64,000 bases of DNA, taken from assembly GCA_013001295.1 (NCBI GenBank), contig JABDMW010000047.1:124001-188000 (forward strand). Direction: 5' to 3'. Of the stretch, positions 54,999-62,947 are shown one piece after another. Every line of letters begins with the position of its first letter. The stretch's first letter is position 1. The stretch is from Hyphomonadaceae bacterium. Its GTDB lineage: Bacteria; Pseudomonadota; Alphaproteobacteria; Caulobacterales; Maricaulaceae. Below the pieces are notes generated by a model that worked only from the letters and a program-made list of their open reading frames with translations, had not been told where the DNA came from and did no database searches. Made by a program: the position numbers and the translations under genes.

Positions 54999-55919
54999 TT
55001 ACTTCTTCCGATACAGAGGTTTGGGCCAGCGGCGGTGGACCCAGAACCAGTCGGTCGGGTTGTCGTGAATGCGGTCCTCGACAAATGTGTTGATTTTGAC
55101 GAGGCCCGCCATCACATCCGCGTCTCGGTCACCGGTGTTCTCCAGCTCGATCGGGTCGTGAATGGTCACCTTGAAACGCGTGCCTTTTACGCGCTCAATC
55201 GACATGGGGATCAGCGGCGCACCGGTGCGCAGAGCCAGACGCGTCGGGCCGGGCAAGGTCATGGCCCCGACGCCAAAGAATGGTACTTCCAATCCTTCAT
55301 TGAACTTCTGGTCATTGAGGAAGGCAATGCTTTCGCCTCCGTTTAAGGCCTCTAAGAGTTCCTTGGCCCCGCGTGCACCTGATTTCGCCACCATCAATTT
55401 GGTGCCATAGGCGGCGCGTTCGGCCCGGATGCGCTTGTCGAAATAGGGATTGTTGGTCGGGCGGTAGGTGATTTTGCTCGGCAGGCCGGACTGGCTGATC
55501 ACGGCGGCCATCAGTTCCCAGTTTGAAAAATGCCCGGATATCAAAATCGCGCCTTTTTGATTGGCTTTCAGTTCCTCGAATTTTTCGATCCCGATCACCT
55601 CGACATTTGAGTTGTCGGCAAACACCTTGATACGGTGCAGAAACGGAAACTCTGCGAATGTCCGTCCTGACCGGTTCCAGCTTTCCTTTAGCCAGGCCTT
55701 GATCTGATCATCGCCGGCATCAGGGAAGGCAATGCGCATGCCAGTCTCGGCAATATGATGTTTGTTGGTGCGTGGGCCGATGAGTTGAAACAGCTTGCCC
55801 CCGAACGCGGAAATCCAGCTTAGGGGAAACGGCGACAGAAGCAGACGCACAATGTCATAGCCCAGGACCTCGAGCCGCCAGCCGATTTTGCGCAACCAAT
55901 TTCCCTGTTGCGCATCCAT
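54999..55919 (-). CDS. Lipid A biosynthesis acyltransferase (LpxL/HtrB family)
   Basis: 306 residues. The acyltransferase motif GHFSNWE (His-x4-Glu/Asp class) is at about residue 128, with YRPTNNPYFDKRI for substrate binding. One hydrophobic N-terminal segment anchors it to the inner membrane. It adds a secondary acyl chain to Kdo2-lipid IVA. Its start overlaps lpxK's stop by one base (TAATG). A broken copy of its 3' end lies at 52608-52693. Confidence 0.9.
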   Translation of the reverse strand: MDAQQGNWLRKIGWRLEVLGYDIVRLLLSPFPLSWISAFGGKLFQLIGPRTNKHHIAETGMRIAFPDAGDDQIKAWLKESWNRSGRTFAEFPFLHRIKVFADNSNVEVIGIEKFEELKANQKGAILISGHFSNWELMAAVISQSGLPSKITYRPTNNPYFDKRIRAERAAYGTKLMVAKSGARGAKELLEALNGGESIAFLNDQKFNEGLEVPFFGVGAMTLPGPTRLALRTGAPLIPMSIERVKGTRFKVTIHDPIELENTGDRDADVMAGLVKINTFVEDRIHDNPTDWFWVHRRWPKPLYRKK

Positions 55920-56914
55920 TATTTCACCGTGCTGACAATCGGGTGCAAGAGACGCCGCAGGGTGAGCTCGTCTTCAAACTGCACATGCACGGGCCAGGGC
56001 AAGACGTGCTGCTGGAAGCTTTTGGGGACGCGGACATAGTCTTTTTCCGTCGTGATCAGTTGGGCATCGTATTCGCGCGACAGCTCGATCAGGTCCATCA
56101 TGTCGGTGTCTTTATAGGCGTGATGGTCGGCATAGCTCAGGCCTTCGACTACATCGCCGCCGGCCCGTCGCAAGGCATCAAAAAATTTGTTGGGGCGGCC
56201 AATGCCGGCAAAGGCGTAAAGCTTGCCGGATGGCGGCTCCATTTTGGACACGAGCGAGGCGGAAACCATGGGCTTGCCTTTAAAGCGGGCGAGCAGGTCT
56301 TCATCGGTTTTGAAGTCCGGGGTTGGTTTCATTAAGATGATGGCATCGGCGCGCGCCAATGCGGTCTCAGAAGGCTCGCGCAACGGGCCGGCAGGAATGA
56401 CTCGGTCATTGCCAAACCCGATTTCCGCATCGACTACCAACAAGGAGAGCGTCTTTTTGACGAGCGGGTTTTGGTGCCCATCATCCATGATGATCACCTG
56501 CGCCCCATGCGAGGCCGCCGCTTTGGCGCCGTCATCGCGGGCGATTGAAACCCAGACCGGGCCTTTGCGGGACAATAACAATGGTTCGTCCCCGACATCA
56601 GCAGCCGTATGTTTTTTGCCGACAACCATCGGCCCTTTTTCGGTGCCGCCATAGCCGCGGCTCAAGATGACAGCGCGCATGCCCATGCGGGTGAGGCTTT
56701 CCAACAGATAGGCTGCGATCGGAGTTTTTCCGGTGCCTCCGACACTGGCATTGCCGACACAGATTACCGGGATGAGAGGATCAAACGGGACGGTTGTCTT
56801 AATGCGCTTGGCGGTGGCGCGCGCATAGATCCAGCTGAAGGGGGCGAGGAGCGTGCGCAACATATAGGCGGCTTCGCGGCCTTCGGTCTGGTACCAGAAC
56901 TCGGGCGGCCTCAT
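55919..56914 (-). CDS. lpxK: Tetraacyldisaccharide 4'-kinase
   Basis: 331 residues. LpxK features: RPPEFWYQ at the start, Walker A in VGNASVGGTGKTPIAAYL (about residues 50-67), SRGYGG and VIIMDDGHQN, and EKDYVR near the end. It phosphorylates the disaccharide precursor to lipid IVA at the inner membrane. It overlaps waaA by 4 bp. Confidence 0.96.
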   Translation of the reverse strand: MRPPEFWYQTEGREAAYMLRTLLAPFSWIYARATAKRIKTTVPFDPLIPVICVGNASVGGTGKTPIAAYLLESLTRMGMRAVILSRGYGGTEKGPMVVGKKHTAADVGDEPLLLSRKGPVWVSIARDDGAKAAASHGAQVIIMDDGHQNPLVKKTLSLLVVDAEIGFGNDRVIPAGPLREPSETALARADAIILMKPTPDFKTDEDLLARFKGKPMVSASLVSKMEPPSGKLYAFAGIGRPNKFFDALRRAGGDVVEGLSYADHHAYKDTDMMDLIELSREYDAQLITTEKDYVRVPKSFQQHVLPWPVHVQFEDELTLRRLLHPIVSTVK

Positions 56915-58230
56915 GACTCCGCTCCGGGGATGAGGGGTTCCAGTTGGGCCCAGACATAGTCGAGCACCGCATCGCGGCTCTGGGCGTATTTCAGCGCTGC
57001 ATCGGCCTGTTTTTTGCGGGCTTCGGCGTCTTTCATAAAATTGAGCACTGCCGGGGCCAGATGTTTTGGGTTTAAGATCCGCTTGGCGCCGTCAAATGCC
57101 AATAACCCCATATAGGTGTCGGCAAAGCTGGAGATATGGGTGCCGGTAATCACGGCGCTGCCCAATCGCGCCGGTTCCAACGGGTTATGACCTTTAAGGC
57201 CGTCGACCAACGATCCGCCGACGAAGGATATTTTCGCGAGTGAATACACCAGCCCCATATGTCCCATACCATCGATGATAAACACATCGGTTTCTGGTGT
57301 CGGAATTTTGCCGTCCGATCTGCGCTGGGAACTTAAACCGGCCTTATCCAGAACGGCTTGCACCTCGTCGATGCGTTCCGGATGGCGTGGGGCGAGCAGG
57401 AGGAGCGATTTAGGGCGTGATTTCTTAATTTCCACGACAGCTTGGGCGATGTGTTCTTCTTCGCCTGAATGCGTGCTGGCGGCGGCCCAGATACTGCGCC
57501 GGCCTATCGCCGCTTTCATGGCTTTGAGTTCCGGCTTATCGACGGGCAGGGCGGGGGCCGCATCTTTGAGGTTGCCAGCCGCTTCAATTTCACGTCCGGT
57601 CAACCAGGATAGCCCGTCCGCCGTTTGTTTATCGGCCGCCAGAATAAGATCAAACCCTTCGAGCAGGGCTTTGCCGGATTTCTTGCCGCGTTTGGCCCAC
57701 CTTTCAATGGACGCGGCGCTCATCCGGGCATTGATCAACGCCATGGGGACGCCGCGCGCCTTGGCCTCCATAATCATATTCGGCCATAACTCGGATTCGG
57801 CAAAAATGGCCAGGCTCGGCTTCCAATGATCCAGAAAATTGCGCACCGCTTTCGGATGATCCGCCGGTGCGTATTGATGGGCGGCCGTTTTCGGGAGTTG
57901 CGGTGTAATCACTTCTGCAGACGTGACCGTTCCGGTCGTAATGACAAGGTTTACGTCCGGGTATTGTTTATACACCCGATTAATTACCGGCATCAGCATT
58001 TGCGATTCGCCAACACTTGCGGCATGCATCCAGACAACCTCACCCGCAGGACGCGGAACGCCGGCAACTCCCTGACGCTCGGACAGGCGTGCCGGGTCTT
58101 CCTTGCCCTTGGCTGCCCGTTTTTTAAGCCATAGCGGTAGGGCCGGTGCCAGAACACGCGTAGCCGCGCTATAGGATTTCAACAGGCCGGTGCGCTCGAC
58201 GGCCGCGCGGGTTTTACCTTTGTCGTCCAT
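56911..58230 (-). CDS. waaA: 3-deoxy-D-manno-octulosonic acid transferase
   Basis: 439 residues, a GT30 glycosyltransferase. The N-terminal half shows GEVVWMHAASVGESQMLMPV with the catalytic Glu. The C-terminal half has LAPRHPER and FVGGSLVDGLKGHNPLEPA. It transfers Kdo to lipid IVA. It is coupled by overlaps to the DUF374 acyltransferase upstream (TAATG) and to lpxK downstream (ATGA). Confidence 0.96.
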   Translation of the reverse strand: MDDKGKTRAAVERTGLLKSYSAATRVLAPALPLWLKKRAAKGKEDPARLSERQGVAGVPRPAGEVVWMHAASVGESQMLMPVINRVYKQYPDVNLVITTGTVTSAEVITPQLPKTAAHQYAPADHPKAVRNFLDHWKPSLAIFAESELWPNMIMEAKARGVPMALINARMSAASIERWAKRGKKSGKALLEGFDLILAADKQTADGLSWLTGREIEAAGNLKDAAPALPVDKPELKAMKAAIGRRSIWAAASTHSGEEEHIAQAVVEIKKSRPKSLLLLAPRHPERIDEVQAVLDKAGLSSQRRSDGKIPTPETDVFIIDGMGHMGLVYSLAKISFVGGSLVDGLKGHNPLEPARLGSAVITGTHISSFADTYMGLLAFDGAKRILNPKHLAPAVLNFMKDAEARKKQADAALKYAQSRDAVLDYVWAQLEPLIPGAES

Positions 58231-58955
58231 TAATTCACCTGGATCGGCTTTGGGCGGATCGGGTCATTGCCCACCGCCTCATCCGCCGTCTGGCTACACG
58301 TGTTCATAATCTCTTCCAGTTCCAGACGTGCGGCCTCCAATTGCTTGTCCGTGGCTTCAGCATCGACATAGACGGGGCCACCAAAGACGATCTTTCCTTT
58401 GCCAAATGGCAGGGGCAGCATGAACCGGTCCCAGGAGTTAAACATGATTTTGTTGGATGTGGATAAGGCGTAAGCAATCACCGGTGCCCCGGACAGTTTT
58501 GCCAACCGTAACGGCCCTTCTCCCATGCGCATCCGGGGGCCACGCGGACCGTCCGGGGTCATGAATATACAGTCGCCGTTCTCGATCGTGGTTAGCATTT
58601 CACGCAAGGCGTTGGCCCCGCCTTTGCTTTTGGCCGTTAATTTAGAGCGCCGAGACCCTCTGATCACACCGAGCCGCAATATTTTCGAGGTGTATGCCAC
58701 GAGATTCCCGTCACGTGAGCGGGAGATCAAAACATGAGGGACTTGCCGCATCTTTGTCCATCCCGCTGTGGTCATGAGAAAGCGCGCATGCCAGGTGCAG
58801 GCGACAAAACCTTTGCCGCTTTCCTGAAGCGGTTCGACGACGTCGAGATTGTCCGTGGTCCATCTGGTTGTTCGGCGCACCAATCCCATATATCCGGCGA
58901 GCAAAAGAGCCAGGAAAATCTGTATGATTTTCAGGTTCATGAACCGTTTGAACAA
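58230..58955 (-). CDS. DUF374 lysophospholipid acyltransferase family protein
   Basis: 241 residues from a TTG at 58955, with GGGAG 7 bases upstream. An ATG at 58940 is also possible. The longer open frame would overlap the divergent phosphatase gene and lacks homology. Motifs are ISRSRDGNLVAY, RGSRRS (usually G-S-S-x-R/K) and TPDGPRGPRMRMGEG. The DUF374 family normally sits before waaA in alphaproteobacteria and is thought to act on Kdo-lipid A intermediates, but the reaction is not proved. Confidence 0.88.
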   Translation of the reverse strand: MFKRFMNLKIIQIFLALLLAGYMGLVRRTTRWTTDNLDVVEPLQESGKGFVACTWHARFLMTTAGWTKMRQVPHVLISRSRDGNLVAYTSKILRLGVIRGSRRSKLTAKSKGGANALREMLTTIENGDCIFMTPDGPRGPRMRMGEGPLRLAKLSGAPVIAYALSTSNKIMFNSWDRFMLPLPFGKGKIVFGGPVYVDAEATDKQLEAARLELEEIMNTCSQTADEAVGNDPIRPKPIQVN

Positions 58956-59056
58956 TCCTGTACTCCCTGCTATGGCTTGGCCCTGATGGAGACCCGAATA
59001 TTGGGTATTAACACCTAACATACAAGGCTTTAGTGCGTTTGGAACAGTGAAGGATA

Positions 59057-59716
59057 ATGGTGCTGGATTTAAATACCAAGCAAGGTCGAAAACAGGCCTA
59101 TCGGGACCTGATTTGGAGGGATCACGGATTCCTGCGTCTGTGGTTTGCCAATCGCCACGATATTGGCGGCGGCATGTACCGGGAGAACCAACCGTCGCCA
59201 AAGCGGATCGCGAAACTAGCTGACGAAGGCATCAAAACTATTCTCAATCTGCGCGGGGAAAGTGACAAAGGCTATTACGCGCTGGAAAAAGAGGCGTGTG
59301 AGAAACATGGCGTAGCGCTTGTTGATTTTCGCATGTATTCCCGCGATACGCCCAAAAAAGACCGGATACATGGCCTCAAAAAAATATTCGAAACCATTGA
59401 ATATCCGGCCATGATGCATTGTAAATCCGGTGCGGATCGGACGGGCATAACCGGTGTCCTGTATCGGCATTTTCATATGGGCGTGCCGATTGGAGAGGCC
59501 ATTGAGCAGCTGAAATTCAAATACTTACATGTAAAAGCCGGCAAAACCGGCATGCTCGATTTTTTCTTCGACGACTATCTCGAATATGCGAAAAATCATG
59601 ACATCAGCTTCATCGACTGGATTGATACGGTTTATGATCCCGCGGACGTCAAAGCTCGGTTTATGTCTGGATGGATCGGAAATATATTTTCCGAAAAAAT
59701 CATGCGCCGGGAATAA
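59057..59716 (+). CDS. Dual-specificity/tyrosine phosphatase-like protein
   Basis: 219 residues. The active-site loop MMHCKSGADRTGITG matches Cys-x5-Arg, and EGIKTILNLRGES and DTPKKDRI supply the general-acid region. It is a cytoplasmic PTP-superfamily enzyme of the kind found next to lipid A genes in alphaproteobacteria. The substrate may be a protein or a phospholipid/sugar. It is divergent from the DUF374 gene with a 101-bp gap. Confidence 0.88.
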   Translation: MVLDLNTKQGRKQAYRDLIWRDHGFLRLWFANRHDIGGGMYRENQPSPKRIAKLADEGIKTILNLRGESDKGYYALEKEACEKHGVALVDFRMYSRDTPKKDRIHGLKKIFETIEYPAMMHCKSGADRTGITGVLYRHFHMGVPIGEAIEQLKFKYLHVKAGKTGMLDFFFDDYLEYAKNHDISFIDWIDTVYDPADVKARFMSGWIGNIFSEKIMRRE

Positions 59717-59841
59717 CCGGTATTCGATCCGAAAAATTGGATTATCAATTATATTTAGCAACCGAATCTTAACTTTATTTGGCAACTTCATATTAGTGTT
59801 TTTTTGCTATCTTGAAGACTCAATGAACCATGGGGGGAGCG

Positions 59842-60063
59842 TTGAGTAAGTTAGTGGGATTATTTTTTCTGATCGTCGTGATGGTCTTGGTTTGCCTGTC
59901 TTACAGCAGTTTTGTTGTTAAGTCAGAAGCAAAAAAAATCATCTCGAACCTCCTCAGTAAATTACTTCCCAATGACGAAATTCCGGAATTTGTATTCGAG
60001 GAAATCTCCGCTGATAGAAACCAGTCGGTTGAGTCGATAAACTCGTGTCATTGGCATCAGTAA
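59842..60063 (+). CDS. Possible small single-TM protein
   Basis: 73 residues from a TTG at 59842 that follows GGGGGGAG closely. An in-frame ATG at 59830 would consume that site. A hydrophobic segment (about 4-24) precedes a short acidic tail. It has no recognisable family. It could be real, as it follows the phosphatase gene by 125 bp on the same strand, or a chance frame. Confidence 0.4.
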   Translation: MSKLVGLFFLIVVMVLVCLSYSSFVVKSEAKKIISNLLSKLLPNDEIPEFVFEEISADRNQSVESINSCHWHQ

Positions 60064-60064
60064 T

Positions 60065-61867
60065 CTAGCTAAATTGTAGTGCCGCAAGCTTGGCGTACAC
60101 GCCTTTTTTCTTCAAAAGCGAGGCATGGGTACCGCTCTCGACAATCCGGCCTTGGTCAAGGACGTAAATTTTATCGGCATTTCGAACAGTGGACAGCCGA
60201 TGGGCAATCACAAAAACCGTTCTGCCTTTTGTCAGGCGATCCAATGCAGATTGGACTTTAGCTTCGCTGTCCGCATCTAGCGCGGAGGTCGCTTCGTCGA
60301 GCAATAGAATAGGGGCGTCCCGAAGCATAGCGCGCGCCAAGGCAATCCGTTGCCGTTGGCCGCCGGATAGTTTGCTGCCGTCTTCCCCCACCTTCGTTTG
60401 ATATCCATCAGGTTGCTCGATAATGAAGTCATGCGCGGCCGCAGCTTTCGCTGCGGCTTCAATTTCGTCTTGTTTCGCGGTTTGGTCTCCGAAGCCGATA
60501 TTGGCCGCGATTGTGTCGTCGAACACTGTGATGTCCTGGGAAACCAGAGCCATGGATTGGCGTAAAGATTTTAACGAGACATCATCAATTTTCTGTCCAT
60601 CTATCCTAATGTTGCCGGACGTTGCGTCGTACAGGCGCGCGAGGAGATTGAGGATGGTTGATTTTCCTCCGCCCGACGGCCCGACCAATGCAATCGTTGT
60701 TCCCGGTTTTGCATCCAACGTAATTTGGTTCAGTGCGGTCGTCCCATCCTCATAGGTAAAGCTGACATTTTCGAACCTGACATGGCCCTGAATATCGACG
60801 AGGTCTGGCGCGTTCGGTTTTTCGATGATTGTTGGCTTCTGATCGATGACTTCAAAAATGCGGTGCAGCGCGGCAAGCCCTTCCTGAACCACATTGTTCA
60901 AAGTTCCCAACGCTCGTATGCGTGGGGCCATGGCAACTATCGCTGTGAGGAGCCCGGCGATGGCACCCGGCGATGTTTGACCGCCAATCACCCGATACAC
61001 GCCAATGGCAAACATGCTGGCGATCGCAAGTCCGCCTAAAACCTCTAAAATCGGATCAACGCGCGCCTTGTTGGTCACCAATTGTAGAAACAGACGGATG
61101 CGTTCGTCGAAACTCTTACCGAGTCGCTTGTTTTCATAATCTTCGAGTTCATAAGTGCGCACCATGCGCGCGCCCTGAAAACTTTCGTTGAGCTGGCTTG
61201 TAATCAAGCCGACATGTGCCTGGGCTTCTTGAGAATTGCCGCGTAGTTTTTTTGAAATCGCGATGATCGGCGCCAGGGCCAACGGGTAAACACAAAGAAC
61301 CAATAAAGTTATGAACCAGTCGAGATAGAGCATCGTACCGATGCAAAAAATGACGGTGAGAATGTCCCGGAATAGATTGCTCATGGATCTGAGGAGCGCC
61401 TGGGCGAGAACGTTTACATCATTGGTAAAGCGAGACACTAGATTGCCAACAGGTTCGCGTTGAAACGCAGCGTAATCGGCGCGGTGAGTTTTCGCAAACA
61501 TCGCCTTTTGGAGCCCGCCGATTGTATTTAAGGAAACCGCGTTGGTCAAAATCGACTGAATGAACATGGAGACGCCGGAAACGAGCGTCACGCCGACGAT
61601 TACGGGGACTATAATCTTCGCAAAATCTTTTGCCTTGTCGGCAGCGGAAGCACTTTCACTTCCGGCCGACTGCAACGCATTCGCCGTATCAATCGTGTAG
61701 GCGATCAGGAGGGCATACCCTGCCGTGGCGGCTGCCAGAACTGCCATGAACAGGAATGCTAAAAACAGTTTGCCGCGAAACGGGCGCATATATTCGCGCC
61801 ATAGCCTACCGATCAGCTGTTTATCCGAGCTTGGAAGGTTGAGAAGGTTTGATTTCGTTTTGGCCAC
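60065..61867 (-). CDS. MsbA-type lipid A/ABC exporter
   Basis: 600 residues, a half-transporter. Six TM segments (about 35-320) are followed by a nucleotide-binding domain with Walker A GPSGGGKST, the signature LSGGQRQR, Walker B ILLLDEATSALD and a switch His in IAHRLST. By context among lipid A genes it is most likely the lipid A flippase. It begins at GTG. It lies 15 bp after the CysQ-DUF4170 gene and probably shares its transcript. Confidence 0.9.
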   Translation of the reverse strand: MAKTKSNLLNLPSSDKQLIGRLWREYMRPFRGKLFLAFLFMAVLAAATAGYALLIAYTIDTANALQSAGSESASAADKAKDFAKIIVPVIVGVTLVSGVSMFIQSILTNAVSLNTIGGLQKAMFAKTHRADYAAFQREPVGNLVSRFTNDVNVLAQALLRSMSNLFRDILTVIFCIGTMLYLDWFITLLVLCVYPLALAPIIAISKKLRGNSQEAQAHVGLITSQLNESFQGARMVRTYELEDYENKRLGKSFDERIRLFLQLVTNKARVDPILEVLGGLAIASMFAIGVYRVIGGQTSPGAIAGLLTAIVAMAPRIRALGTLNNVVQEGLAALHRIFEVIDQKPTIIEKPNAPDLVDIQGHVRFENVSFTYEDGTTALNQITLDAKPGTTIALVGPSGGGKSTILNLLARLYDATSGNIRIDGQKIDDVSLKSLRQSMALVSQDITVFDDTIAANIGFGDQTAKQDEIEAAAKAAAAHDFIIEQPDGYQTKVGEDGSKLSGGQRQRIALARAMLRDAPILLLDEATSALDADSEAKVQSALDRLTKGRTVFVIAHRLSTVRNADKIYVLDQGRIVESGTHASLLKKKGVYAKLAALQFS

Positions 61868-61882
61868 GGCCCCGAATTCGGT

Positions 61883-62947
61883 CTAACCGATTATCCCGTC
61901 ATTATCCGGATCGATCAATTCATGCGCATGCAGAATGAAATACCGCATGTGTGCATTGTCGACAGTTTGCTGTGCCATGCTTTTCCATTTTTCATAAGCC
62001 GTTTTGTAGTTTGGGAATGCGCCCTGGAAGTCGACCTTTTCGAGATCGATGAATTCAGTCTTCATCGGATCAACCAGCTCTCCGCCAATCACCAGATGCA
62101 AAAGTTGTTCTGGGCCTTTTTTTTCGCCATCACGATCGGACATACGTGTCTCCATTTTTTGGCCGCTCATTTGTGGCAACCCTATTTTCACTTGGTGTAA
62201 TAACAAAGGGTGCAGGGCGGGGCCAGCACAAATCACGCCTCTTTTTACAACCGTATCTTCGTCATATTTGAAAGGCTCGCCAATCAGATCCGTAATTGTA
62301 GCTCCGGCTTCTGATGCGATTAGACCGGCTGCAGCGAGATCCCAATCCGATTTTGGCGTGAATGAAACAGTGCCATCGCGCTGCCCGGATGCCACCATGA
62401 CAATGCGGTAAGCCATCGAATTGCGAATGCTGACGTTGATATCAGGCCATCCCAAACGGCGGAATTTACGCGGATAGCCAATAAGTGTGCACATCTCGAT
62501 ATCGTCGCAGCTCGTTGGATTGATGACCTTTCCATTGAGCCGCGCGCCGCCCCCAAGTGAAGCGTCGTACATTTCTTCAAGTATGGGATTGTAAACGGCA
62601 GCTGCAATTGATTTGCCGTTTTCGATAACTGCGACACAGATTGTAAAATGTGGTTTGTGATCCATAAATGCGCGCGTGCCATCGATAGGATCGACCACGA
62701 AGCTTCGTTTGGCATTGCGCCGGGACGTGTCATCCACTGTTTCTTCAGACAGCCACCCATAGTCAGGACGGGCCGCTTGCAGGGTTTTGAGCAAATAATT
62801 GTTAACCGCGATATCCGCTTCCGTCACCGGGTTGTTTTCCGATTTGTCCCAGGCCTCGACTTCATCCTGGTAAAAATACTTTCTTGCCAGCGATCCTGCG
62901 GTACGGGTCGCTTCAACGATCAATCGGAGATCCGCCTCATGATCCAC
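61883..62947 (-). CDS. CysQ/inositol-monophosphatase enzyme fused to a DUF4170 domain
   Basis: 354 residues from the GTG at 62947. An ATG at 62968 would add seven residues (MKKWWWP). Residues about 1-260 form an IMPase/CysQ domain with SEETVDD, VDPIDGTRAF and SDWDLAAAGLIASEAGA (metal sites). Residues about 275-354 form a DUF4170 domain (LLHLVIGGELVDP, WKSMAQQTVDNAHMRYFI), normally a separate gene. An internal ATG (MSDRDG) with GGAG 6 bases before it may also start DUF4170 alone. It overlaps pmbA by 11 bp. Confidence 0.87.
   Translation of the reverse strand: MDHEADLRLIVEATRTAGSLARKYFYQDEVEAWDKSENNPVTEADIAVNNYLLKTLQAARPDYGWLSEETVDDTSRRNAKRSFVVDPIDGTRAFMDHKPHFTICVAVIENGKSIAAAVYNPILEEMYDASLGGGARLNGKVINPTSCDDIEMCTLIGYPRKFRRLGWPDINVSIRNSMAYRIVMVASGQRDGTVSFTPKSDWDLAAAGLIASEAGATITDLIGEPFKYDEDTVVKRGVICAGPALHPLLLHQVKIGLPQMSGQKMETRMSDRDGEKKGPEQLLHLVIGGELVDPMKTEFIDLEKVDFQGAFPNYKTAYEKWKSMAQQTVDNAHMRYFILHAHELIDPDNDGIIG

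Noticed and set aside
58956-59201. Long N-terminal extension of the DUF374 acyltransferase
   Set aside because: It overlaps the divergent phosphatase gene, lacks homology, and a TTG with a good ribosome site exists at 58955.
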